Shown piece by piece: positions 58,082 to 64,000 of a stretch of 64,000 bases of DNA. Position numbers and translations under genes: made by a program. The stretch comes from an uncultured Muribaculaceae bacterium (GTDB lineage: Bacteria; Bacteroidota; Bacteroidia; Bacteroidales; Muribaculaceae). The notes under the pieces were generated by a model. It saw only the letters and a program-made list of their open reading frames with translations, was not told the origin of the DNA and did not search any database. Position 1 is the first letter of the stretch; every line of letters begins with the position of its first letter. The stretch spans positions 66,821 through 130,820 of the forward strand of contig CAJTWH010000005.1 in NCBI GenBank assembly GCA_910579995.1, in the 5' to 3' direction.

Positions 58082-58477
58082 TTATTTGAAGATCTGTTTT
58101 TGTTCATAAGGAATCTGACGGTCGATTTCGTAGAACGGTTCATCTTTGTCAAGAATTCCTTGAACGAATCTTTCTAAACGCGTTCCTCTTTCTATGGCTT
58201 TGTTCATTATACGAGTCAATGTTAACATATAGACTTCAGCAATCGACAGATGTTGCATGTGGCCTCGCAGTTGAGCGTATAGCTTATACGTCATGGGGTA
58301 CTTATTCTCCTCAACGATATCTAAAACTGCAATTCTACATATCCAAGCTGACATATATATAAATGTAAGGTCATCGTCCTGCTCATATTGATCAAGTAGG
58401 TCTGTAATGTTTGCAACTCCATTACCAATCTTGTTGAGCTCCTTTGCCCCTCCGAAAATTGAAGATAAGAATCCCAT
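58082..58477 (-). CDS. Hypothetical protein, 131 aa
   Basis: Starts at the ATG 58477 (MGFLSSIFGGAKELNKIGNG), 2 bp after the upstream gene's stop; an ATG at 58501 is in frame but overlaps that gene. The N-terminal segment is amphipathic and may associate with membranes; the remainder looks helical (ITDLLDQYEQDDDLTFIYMSAWICR, HLSIAEVYMLTLTRIMNKAIERG). No recognised family. Second gene of a two-gene unit downstream of the structured RNA. Confidence 0.7.
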   Translation of the reverse strand: MGFLSSIFGGAKELNKIGNGVANITDLLDQYEQDDDLTFIYMSAWICRIAVLDIVEENKYPMTYKLYAQLRGHMQHLSIAEVYMLTLTRIMNKAIERGTRLERFVQGILDKDEPFYEIDRQIPYEQKQIFK

Positions 58478-58479
58478 AT

Positions 58480-58881
58480 TTATGAAAAGTTTTGTATGCA
58501 ATTTGAGAAATATGCTTCAATGTCGTGATTGATTTTTTCAATCATTTTATCTTGGTCATAGAATTCGTTGAAATTCCATTTGAGTTTATGGTTACCCATA
58601 ATTACACTTTTGGTATGCCATATTATTTCAACATCGCCAAAGCCCTGAATAATGTCGAAATATGTACTTACACCCGGTGAAACGCACCCCACAGTGAGGC
58701 TTGTTCCGTCTTCTCGCATGATTTGAGCTTTTTCGTTCCCTGCAAGTACAAAATCAACAAGTCGTTTGTACTTTTTGCGCATACCACCTTGTTTGGCGAC
58801 TGCGTTTGACTGTTCGTGATTGTCACTTGCAAACTTTATCATGACAAATACAATTAGGCCTAAAATTATAATCCACCACAT
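58480..58881 (-). CDS. Hypothetical membrane-anchored protein, 133 aa
   Basis: One N-terminal helix (about 2-18, WWIIILGLIVFVMIKFA) followed by a charged linker and a small mixed domain (MRKKYKRLVDFVLAGNEKAQ, VSTYFDIIQGFGDVEIIWHT, KLKWNFNEFYDQDKMIEKIN). Not recognised. Lies 65 bp downstream of the terminator of the structured RNA (58947-59163) on the same strand, with no exact TAnnTTTG between them, so its expression may depend on read-through. Confidence 0.7.
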   Translation of the reverse strand: MWWIIILGLIVFVMIKFASDNHEQSNAVAKQGGMRKKYKRLVDFVLAGNEKAQIMREDGTSLTVGCVSPGVSTYFDIIQGFGDVEIIWHTKSVIMGNHKLKWNFNEFYDQDKMIEKINHDIEAYFSNCIQNFS

Positions 58882-58946
58882 ATTATTAATTGATTGTTTT
58901 TATTATTAAGGATTAACGATTCTTTTCATTTTATATTAGAACATAC

Positions 58947-59163
58947 GAAAAAAAAGGCGTGGACTGTTATGCCACGCCTTTATGTGAAGGTGGTCGGATT
59001 ACCTTATGCGAAGTTGTGGAATAAACAGCTCCACGCCATATAGCGTGGAGACAGTTCTGCCATCTCTTGCGCATAGTGATAAGTTTCCGACGCTTTTCAC
59101 ATACAAGCAGAAGACATAACGTCTCTAAGTTCAAAATGTTGTGGATAGATTAATTCCTATCCA
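58947..59163 (-). ncRNA. Structured RNA of about 215 nt with intrinsic terminator, class unknown
   Basis: Reading on the minus strand: -7 box TAACTTTG (59175-59168); hairpin GGATAG/CTATCC (59143-59162); hairpin AGAGAC/GTCTTCT with one bulge (59109-59126); then a long interrupted hairpin pairing 59096-59103 with 58981-58988 (8 bp), 59086-59091 with 58993-58998 (6 bp), 59078-59082 with 58999-59003, 59070-59075 with 59005-59010 (6 bp), a wide internal loop, and an apical stem CTCCACGC/GCGTGGAG (59029-59050). It abuts a terminator, AAGGCGTGG/CCACGCCTT (58954-58980), then eight T. No long reading frame. It could be an independent RNA or a leader controlling the gene at 58881. Confidence 0.72.
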
Positions 59164-59167
59164 ATCG

Positions 59168-59175
59168 CAAAGTTA
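59168..59175 (-). promoter_or_regulatory. -7 element (TAACTTTG) of the structured RNA
   Basis: Exact match on the minus strand, directly upstream of the first hairpin. The -33 region is AT-rich without a clear TTTG. Between it and the direct repeat at 59357 nothing else was recognised. Confidence 0.55.
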
Positions 59176-59356
59176 ATAAAAATATTTGAATCTGATAATC
59201 TATTGATTGAATAAATTTGAGAGAATCACCGATATTTATTAAATATTGGTCGCCAGTATGGATACAGCTGCGGCTGTGTGCCATTTAATGCTTCAGGCTT
59301 AACTTCTTAATAATTATAAAAGTAGGTGCAAATAAAAGCTATGTTGCGGATTATTG

Positions 59357-59443
59357 TAAATTAAGCTTTATTAACGTATGCAAAAAATGCTTTGAAAAAC
59401 AAAATATTAAGTGTAAATTGCACCCCGAAAAGACTTCGATATT
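59357..59443. repeat. Direct repeat copy 2 (87 bp)
   Basis: Second copy of the repeat at 56366-56458, in the same orientation, 2.99 kb apart. Here the repeat leads straight into an intact promoter for the PH-domain-like gene. Confidence 0.9.
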
Positions 59444-59447
59444 TTTG
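59418..59447 (+). promoter_or_regulatory. Complete Bacteroidetes promoter (TTG-N19-TATTTTTG), leaderless
   Basis: -33 TTG at 59418-59420, 19-bp spacer, -7 TATTTTTG at 59440-59447, then four bases and the ATG at 59452. The best-formed promoter in the window; transcription should begin at or next to the start codon. It fixes the start against the longer in-frame TTG at 59392. Confidence 0.8.
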
Positions 59448-59451
59448 CCAC

Positions 59452-59967
59452 ATGGATAAGAAATTGTCAATACCACCGCCTTTGCCTCCGGCATTTCGTA
59501 GATGTGACAGGATTACTTTCAAATGTTATGTAGGCGAAAAGAGGGCATGGGTGCCATTCATTGTTGTAAGCATTCTAAGTCTTATTTTAATAGGGATAGT
59601 GCGACCTCCTTTAATTTTTGGTATATTTATCGCAATATCATCTATAGGCTTTTTCGGAGCTTTTTTCTTGTTGTCCAAAACGATGTCTGAGAATATAGAA
59701 TACTCTGTCGAGAACAACTTCCTGATACTCTCACACCCTATGCGGACATTGGCTATTGATATATGCTCGATTAAAAAAATTAGAAGAGGAGACTTTTTGA
59801 TGGATCGGGGAAGCTCTAATTTTGCTGCTTCCTATCCAAACATACACATTTTGTATAACAAAAATCAATATGTGTATATCTCTCCCGCAGATGAACAGGG
59901 ATTTTTAAGAACTTTGCAGAAAATCAATCCAAACATTGCTTTTAGCAAGGAGTTACATATTCTTTAA
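59452..59967 (+). CDS. PH-domain-like membrane protein
   Basis: 171 residues from the ATG at 59452 (MDKKLSIPPPLPPAFRRCD). A Pro-rich tail, then two membrane helices (about 32-50 and 53-75) and a PH-like domain (IEYSVENNFLILSHPMRTLAIDICSIKKIRRGDF; YVYISPADEQGFLRTLQKINPNI). Same layout as the protein at 28346-28825. The PPPLPP start also recalls the tandem genes at 48.4-49.2 kb. Function unknown. Confidence 0.72.
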   Translation: MDKKLSIPPPLPPAFRRCDRITFKCYVGEKRAWVPFIVVSILSLILIGIVRPPLIFGIFIAISSIGFFGAFFLLSKTMSENIEYSVENNFLILSHPMRTLAIDICSIKKIRRGDFLMDRGSSNFAASYPNIHILYNKNQYVYISPADEQGFLRTLQKINPNIAFSKELHIL

Positions 59968-59974
59968 CATCTAA

Positions 59975-60020
59975 AAAACTAAACCCGATAGCTTGACGTA
60001 TCAGGGGCTACCGGGAATCA
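59975..60020 (-). ncRNA. Candidate ~50-nt small RNA ending in a terminator
   Basis: A full promoter on the minus strand, TTTG (60058-60055), 20-bp spacer and TATCTTTG (60034-60027), lies downstream of the AspT-like gene, pointing away from it. The transcript would consist of a short 5' end, a hairpin CCCGGTAGC / GCTATCGGG (one mismatch, 13-nt loop) and TTTAGTTTTTT. The hairpin may also simply terminate the AspT-like gene; the dedicated promoter favours an additional short RNA. Confidence 0.5.
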
Positions 60021-60026
60021 ACACTG

Positions 60027-60058
60027 CAAAGATAGTGAGATTTTTATTTATAAACAAA
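60027..60058 (-). promoter_or_regulatory. Orphan promoter TTTG-N20-TATCTTTG
   Basis: Both elements match the Bacteroidetes consensus with normal spacing, in the 117-bp gap after the AspT-like gene. The only thing downstream before the opposing gene is the hairpin at about 59980-60012. Confidence 0.6.
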
Positions 60059-60084
60059 TATGCTGATTTTGCTCAGCCGATCCC

Positions 60085-61746
60085 TCACACAAAGCAGATT
60101 ACGAGGAGTTGGGCTATGAGGACGCGGGCGAACATCGAGAGGGGGTAGGTGGTGGCGTAGGCTACTGAGGCGTCGTCGCCGCGGGTGATGTCGTTGGCGT
60201 AGGAGAGCGACATGGGGTTGGCCATCGCTCCGCTCACCATGCCCGAGGCTGTGCCGAAGTCAAGTTTCCACAGGCGCATGGAGAGCAGCGTCATTATCAG
60301 CGACGGCAGCAGCGTGATTATAAAGCCGGCGGCTATCCACACGAGGCCTTCTGGGCGCATGATGGTGGCGATGAACTTGTCGCCGGCCTCAAGACCAAGA
60401 CATGCGAGGAAGAGGCTCAGACCTATGCCGCGGAGCATGAGGTTGGCGCTGCGCGTGGTGTAGGTGACGATATGGAACTGCGGTCCGAAGCGCCCTACGA
60501 GTATGCCTACAACGATAGGACCGCCGGCAAGGCCGAGCTTGATAGGCACCGAAATGCCGGGGATGGAGATTGGTATCGAGCCCACGATGAGCGAGAGCAC
60601 CATGCCGATGAAGATGGCTGCGAGGTTGGGGTCTTTGAGGTCGGTGACGGAGTTGCCGACAAGTTTCTCCACGCGGTCGATGGCGCTGCTTTCGCCTACA
60701 ATGGTGAGCCGGTCGCCGAGCTGCAATATCAAGTCGGGAGTGGCGAGCAGACGTATGCCGGCACGCGTCACGCGCGAGATGTTCACGGCATAGTGATTGC
60801 GCAGCTTCAGCGAGCCGAGGCGCCGTCCGTTGAGATGTGGCTTGCTGATGGTGATGGTGCGCGATATGAGGTTTTTGTCTACCTTGTCCCAGTCGATGTT
60901 GGGGCGGTTCCAGTCGTTGTCGGTCATCGGACCGAAGAGCACCGACAGGCGCTGAAGCTCGTCTTTATGCGTGATGAGCAGTATGCGGTCGCCGGTATAG
61001 AGTTTTTGCTCCGGCCCGGGGATTGACACCTCATCATCGTGCCATATACGCGACACCACATAGCGCGACTCTATGAGCCGCTTCACCTGCTTGAGTGTCT
61101 TGCCGTTGATTCCGGGGTTGGAGATTACAAATTCGGCCACGTAGGTATGGTCGGACTCCGCAGGTGAATGAGGCTCGAAATCTGCCGGGCGGGCAAAGAA
61201 TTTTTTTATGATTACGAAAGCGAGAATCACACCTATCACACCGAGAGGATATGTTACAGCACAACTCAATGCCGCCCCGTCGGCCGGAAGTCCGAGCTGG
61301 TTGAGAGCCTGCTGTGCTGCGCCGAGGGCAGGCGTATTTGTGGTGGCGCCGCTAAGTATGCCCACCATGTCGCTCATGGGTATGCTCAGCAGGAAGCTCA
61401 GGGCTATGGCCGTGACTGTGCCGGCGAGCACGAGCCCGAGGCCGAGCATGTTGAGCTTCACACCGCCTTTGCGGAACGAGCCGAAGAAGCCCGGCCCGAC
61501 TTTGAGGCCGAGCTCATAGATAAACAGCATGAGGCCGAAATCCTCGGCATATTTAAGCATGCCCGGGTCGATAGACAGGCCGAGGTGACCGGCAAGGATA
61601 CCGGTGAAAAACACGAATGTCACGCCTAATGATATGCCGCATACACGCAGCTTGCCAAGCCCGAGGCCGCAAGCTATTATCACGGATATCACGCATACCG
61701 CCTGTAGCGGAGATTGCTCGAAAAACAGACTTTCAAACCAATTCAT
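60085..61746 (-). CDS. AspT/YidE-family transporter with two TrkA_C domains
   Basis: 553 residues. Two halves of five or six helices each carry the AspT duplication motifs (GLMLFIYELGLKVGPGFF with GATTNTPALGAAQQAL; LFLACLGLEAGDKFI with GMVSGAMANPMSLSYAND). Between them lie two TrkA_C/RCK_C domains (about 205-285 and 290-375: GKTLKQVKRLIESRYVVSRIWHDDEVSIP; GRRLGSLKLRNHYAVNISRVTRAGIRLLATPDLILQLGDRLTIVG). Members include aspartate:alanine exchangers and uncharacterised YidE/YbjL proteins; the substrate is unknown. Confidence 0.92.
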   Translation of the reverse strand: MNWFESLFFEQSPLQAVCVISVIIACGLGLGKLRVCGISLGVTFVFFTGILAGHLGLSIDPGMLKYAEDFGLMLFIYELGLKVGPGFFGSFRKGGVKLNMLGLGLVLAGTVTAIALSFLLSIPMSDMVGILSGATTNTPALGAAQQALNQLGLPADGAALSCAVTYPLGVIGVILAFVIIKKFFARPADFEPHSPAESDHTYVAEFVISNPGINGKTLKQVKRLIESRYVVSRIWHDDEVSIPGPEQKLYTGDRILLITHKDELQRLSVLFGPMTDNDWNRPNIDWDKVDKNLISRTITISKPHLNGRRLGSLKLRNHYAVNISRVTRAGIRLLATPDLILQLGDRLTIVGESSAIDRVEKLVGNSVTDLKDPNLAAIFIGMVLSLIVGSIPISIPGISVPIKLGLAGGPIVVGILVGRFGPQFHIVTYTTRSANLMLRGIGLSLFLACLGLEAGDKFIATIMRPEGLVWIAAGFIITLLPSLIMTLLSMRLWKLDFGTASGMVSGAMANPMSLSYANDITRGDDASVAYATTYPLSMFARVLIAQLLVICFV

Positions 61747-61750
61747 GCTG

Positions 61751-61758
61751 CAAATTTA
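61751..61758 (-). promoter_or_regulatory. -7 element (TAAATTTG) placed for a leaderless AspT-like transcript
   Basis: Four bases (CAGC) separate it from the ATG at 61746, the same geometry as at 50634 and 59440. Confidence 0.55.
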
Positions 61759-61792
61759 CGCATATTTTCGCTTTGGTATAGCGATATGTGTA

Positions 61793-61825
61793 AAAAATCA
61801 GGGAGACTCCTGTGCGGAATCTCCC
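61793..61825 (-). terminator. Intrinsic terminator after serA
   Basis: GGGAGATTCC and GGAGTCTCCC pair on the minus strand (61801-61825) around a 5-nt loop, followed by TGA and six T. 22 bp after the serA stop codon. Confidence 0.88.
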
Positions 61826-61847
61826 TGTTTATAAGTCGTGGTAGGGG

Positions 61848-62765
61848 TTAATTCACCTTGAATTTGGTGCAGCCGGTGGCGAAGAAATCAGCTATCTGGC
61901 GGGCTGCTGCCACGCCGGCGTTGAGATTAGCCTCGGCTGTCTGCGCGCCGCTCTTCTTGGGTGTGAAGAACACGCGGTCGGCGAAGCGCTCAATGAGCAC
62001 ATCGGCATTGCCGGGGCGCACATCGGCGAAATATTTGAGGTCGGGGCGCTCGGCGAGCACTTCTTCAAGCTCGGCCTCGTTGATGACTTCCTTGCGGGCG
62101 GTGTTGATGAGCACGGCTCCTTTGGGCATTGCCGCAATGAGTTCGCGGCCAATGCTGCCTTTGGTCTCTGCTGTGGCGGGGATATGGATCGACACGAAGT
62201 CGTTGCCGCTGTAGAGAGCCTTGAGGTCGGCTGCGGCCTCAACTCCTGCTGCGGCCATTGCTTCTGCCGGGCAGTAGGGGTCGAAAGCTGTCACTGTCAT
62301 GCCGAAGCCTTTGGCCTTGGGCACTACATTGCGGCTCACGGCACCGAAAGCGTGCAGGCCAAGGCGTTTGCCGCCAAGCTCGAAGCCGGTGGTGCCGGCA
62401 TATTTGTTGCGTGCGGCCATGATAGCCATGCCCATCACGAGCTCGGCCACGGCGTTGGCGTTCTGTCCGGGAGTGTTCTCCACCACGATACCGGCGTCGG
62501 CGGCTGCTTTGAGGTCGATGTTGTCGTATCCGGCACCGGCGCGTACTATGATTTTGAGCTCGTGGGCGGCTGCGATGACGGCTGCGTCGACGATGTCGGA
62601 GCGCACTATCAATGCGTTGACGTCGGCAACGGCTGCGTGAAGCTCGTCGGCGCTCTTATATTTCTCAAGAAGGACTACTGTGTGGCCGGCCTCTTCGAGT
62701 ACGCCGCGCATTTGTGCTACTGCGGCGGCAGAGAAAGGTTTCTCTGTGGCGATGAGTACTTTCAT
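61848..62765 (-). CDS. serA: D-3-phosphoglycerate dehydrogenase, short form with Lys in place of the catalytic His
   Basis: 305 residues, no ACT or ASB domain. First step of serine synthesis. Substrate and NAD motifs: IVRSDIVDAAVI, AGAGYDNIDLKAAADAGIVVENTPGQNANAVAELV, INTARKEVINEAELEEVL. The dinucleotide loop reads LGLHAFGAVSRNV, with two of the usual glycines replaced. The position of the catalytic His (TPHxGAQT) reads TPKKSGAQT, the type IIIK arrangement known from Entamoeba and Bacteroides enzymes. Lies 14 bp after serC. The DUF1015 gene that often completes this operon in Bacteroides is absent. Confidence 0.92.
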   Translation of the reverse strand: MKVLIATEKPFSAAAVAQMRGVLEEAGHTVVLLEKYKSADELHAAVADVNALIVRSDIVDAAVIAAAHELKIIVRAGAGYDNIDLKAAADAGIVVENTPGQNANAVAELVMGMAIMAARNKYAGTTGFELGGKRLGLHAFGAVSRNVVPKAKGFGMTVTAFDPYCPAEAMAAAGVEAAADLKALYSGNDFVSIHIPATAETKGSIGRELIAAMPKGAVLINTARKEVINEAELEEVLAERPDLKYFADVRPGNADVLIERFADRVFFTPKKSGAQTAEANLNAGVAAARQIADFFATGCTKFKVN

Positions 62766-62779
62766 AGTCGTGGCTCTTA

Positions 62780-63850
62780 TCAGTGGGTAGCTTCGAAATC
62801 GTGCATGGCCTCAACGAGCACCTTGACGCTCTCGATGGGGAGGGCGTTGTAGAGCGAGGCGCGGAATCCGCCAACGCTGCGGTGGCCTTTGATACCTACG
62901 ATACCGCGATCGCCGCAGAAGTCGATGAATTCTTTCTCAAGTTCTTTATATTCAGGTGTCATCACGAAGCATACATTCATGATAGAGCGGTCGGCGGGGT
63001 CGGTGACTGTGCCGGTAAACATCTTGCTGTCGTCGATGGCGCCGTAGAGCATGGCTGCTTTCTCGAGGTCGCGGCGCTCGAGCTCCTTGATACCGCCGAG
63101 CTGCTTGTAGTAGCGCAGGGTCTGAAGGGCTGAGAAGATGGGAAGCACCGGGGGAGTGTTGAACATCGAGCCTTTCTTGATGTGTGTGCGGTAGTCGAGC
63201 ATGGTGGGGATGGGGCGGTCAACATGGCCGAGGGCGTCCTCACGCACGATTACGAGTGTCACACCGGCGGGTGCGAGGTTTTTCTGTGCGCCGGCATAGA
63301 TGGCGTCGTATTTGGAGAAGTCGATGGGGCGCGAGAAGATATCCGAGCTCATGTCGGCTACCACGCGGCAAGGTACATCGGGGTCTACACGGGTCTCGGT
63401 GCCGTAGATGGTGTTGTTGCTGGTGTAGTGGAAATAGTCGACGTCGGCCGGAATTTCAAAACCTTTGGGAATGAAAGTATAGCCTGCGTCTTTGGAAGAA
63501 GCCACAACATCGACCTCGCCGAAGAGGCGTGCTTCTTTGATTGCATTGCTTGCCCATGTGCCGGTGTCGAGATAGGCGGCCTTGCGGGCGAGGAGGTTAT
63601 AGGGAATCATGCAGAACTGCATGGAAGCACCACCGCCGAGCCAAAGGACTTCAAATCCCGCGGGAATGTCGAGAAGCTCTTTCACCAAGGCTGTAGCCTC
63701 GTCGATAACTGCCTGGAATTCTTTGCTGCGGTGCGAAACCTCGAGAACCGACAGGCCTGTTCCGGCAAAGTTGAGGATAGCGTCGGCCGTATTCTGGATT
63801 GTATACTCGCTCAGAATAGAAGGCCCGGCATAAAAGTTGTGTTTCTTCAT
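62780..63850 (-). CDS. serC: Phosphoserine aminotransferase
   Basis: 356-residue PLP enzyme of the second serine-biosynthesis step (also used in vitamin B6 synthesis). Family start KKHNFYAGPSILSE, PLP-Lys in YDAIYAGAQKNLAPAGVTLVIVRED, NTIYGTETRVDPDVP, and terminal GHRSVGGFRASLYNALPIESVKVLVEAMHDF. First gene of serC-serA. Length normal. Confidence 0.96.
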   Translation of the reverse strand: MKKHNFYAGPSILSEYTIQNTADAILNFAGTGLSVLEVSHRSKEFQAVIDEATALVKELLDIPAGFEVLWLGGGASMQFCMIPYNLLARKAAYLDTGTWASNAIKEARLFGEVDVVASSKDAGYTFIPKGFEIPADVDYFHYTSNNTIYGTETRVDPDVPCRVVADMSSDIFSRPIDFSKYDAIYAGAQKNLAPAGVTLVIVREDALGHVDRPIPTMLDYRTHIKKGSMFNTPPVLPIFSALQTLRYYKQLGGIKELERRDLEKAAMLYGAIDDSKMFTGTVTDPADRSIMNVCFVMTPEYKELEKEFIDFCGDRGIVGIKGHRSVGGFRASLYNALPIESVKVLVEAMHDFEATH

Positions 63851-63884
63851 ATATTTAGTTTTAGAGTAGTTTGTATCTGCACTG

Positions 63885-63892
63885 CAAATTTA
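63885..63892 (-). promoter_or_regulatory. -7 element (TAAATTTG) of serCA
   Basis: Exact TAnnTTTG match on the minus strand, 35 bp upstream of the serC ATG; no -33 at ideal spacing. Confidence 0.5.
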
Positions 63893-63953
63893 CGCAATGC
63901 CTTTCAAATTTGCAAGCGTTTTTTCAAAGTGCAGGATTTTTTGAAAAATCACC

Positions 63954-63979
63954 AAGGCCCCGGATCACTCCGAGGCCTT
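63954..63979. terminator. Terminator-like hairpin near the right edge
   Basis: AAGGCCCCGG and CCGAGGCCTT pair with one mismatch around a 6-nt loop. On the minus strand it is followed by GGTGATTTTTC, so it may end a minus-strand gene lying to the right of the window. Confidence 0.55.
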
Positions 63980-64000
63980 AGCCAAATCATTAACCATATA

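Noticed and set aside
58947..59163. Structured RNA considered as 6S RNA, tmRNA, SRP RNA or RNase P RNA
   Set aside because: No tRNA-like ends, no SRP tip or RNase P core sequence, and the 5' and 3' ends do not pair as in 6S RNA. 6S cannot be fully excluded without a covariance search.

Overview
The window looks like chromosomal DNA from a Bacteroidales gut commensal, most likely a Muribaculaceae-type genome. Evidence for Bacteroidetes: many start regions carry the Bacteroidetes -7 element TAnnTTTG (sometimes with a -33 TTG/TTTG) and no strong Shine-Dalgarno; families typical of the phylum are present (NigD-like and DUF4249 lipoproteins, an STN-domain TonB receptor with ECF sigma and FecR-like partner, RprXY, a T9SS-like C-terminus, NfnAB, a biotinylated OadA-type carboxyltransferase, a short type IIIK-like SerA). 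The family-level placement is inference. Most of the window looks moderately GC-rich and densely coding, which creates many long antisense shadow frames; these are not reported.

Layout. 1-5.4 kb (minus): purH, terminator, then the rod-shape cluster mreB-mreC-mreD-mrdA, with mrdA cut by the left edge. 5.5-9.7 kb (plus): exported DJ-1-like protein, NigD-like lipoprotein, an ECF sigma gene overlapping a membrane-anchored beta-barrel gene, and a degenerate metallo-beta-lactamase-fold protein. 9.7-12 kb (minus): RprX/RprY two-component system. 12.3-21.3 kb: FucP-like sugar transporter, DUF2167 protein, glycerate kinase, QueA (minus), an ABC-F ATPase and an M13 lipoprotein peptidase. 21.5-23.2 kb: a split HipBST-like kinase toxin-antitoxin cassette with three palindromic operators, bounded by 30-bp direct repeats and apparently inserted into the 3' end of the neighbouring DUF4249 gene. 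23.2-28.2 kb (minus): cell-surface signalling and uptake operon (sigma, OMP, FecR-like, TonB receptor, DUF4249). 28.3-32.2 kb: PH-domain protein, transglutaminase-like protein, CutC.

32.4-36.8 kb (plus): a small terminal-inverted-repeat element, a small membrane protein, the electron-bifurcating pair NfnA/NfnB, then ZnuA/ZnuC without a permease. 36.8-43.4 kb (minus): class A beta-lactamase homologue, OadA-like carboxyltransferase, an operon of nitrilase-family, acyltransferase and unknown genes, and threonine synthase. 43.4-48.4 kb (minus): a REC-REC-PPDK_N fusion translationally coupled to a coiled-coil protein ending in a sliding-clamp-like motif, and a LEA-like lipoprotein. 48.4-56.1 kb (minus): two tandem PPPLP membrane paralogues, an AGCS symporter, and the overlapping run PASTA protein - RluD - AroE - YeiH - ComEC.

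56.3-60.0 kb is an AT-rich accessory block bounded in part by a 93/87-bp direct repeat. It holds a secreted T9SS-like protein, a NADAR ADP-ribosylglycosidase homologue, two unknown genes, a roughly 215-nt structured RNA ending in an intrinsic terminator, a PH-domain protein with a probably leaderless mRNA, and a candidate ~50-nt small RNA. 60.1-64 kb (minus): an AspT/YidE transporter and the serine biosynthesis pair serC-serA. No rRNA, tRNA, CRISPR array, integrase or transposase was recognised.

Best candidates for something undescribed are the structured RNA at 58947-59163, the direct-repeat-bounded HipBST cassette, and the REC-REC-PPDK_N / clamp-motif coiled-coil pair.
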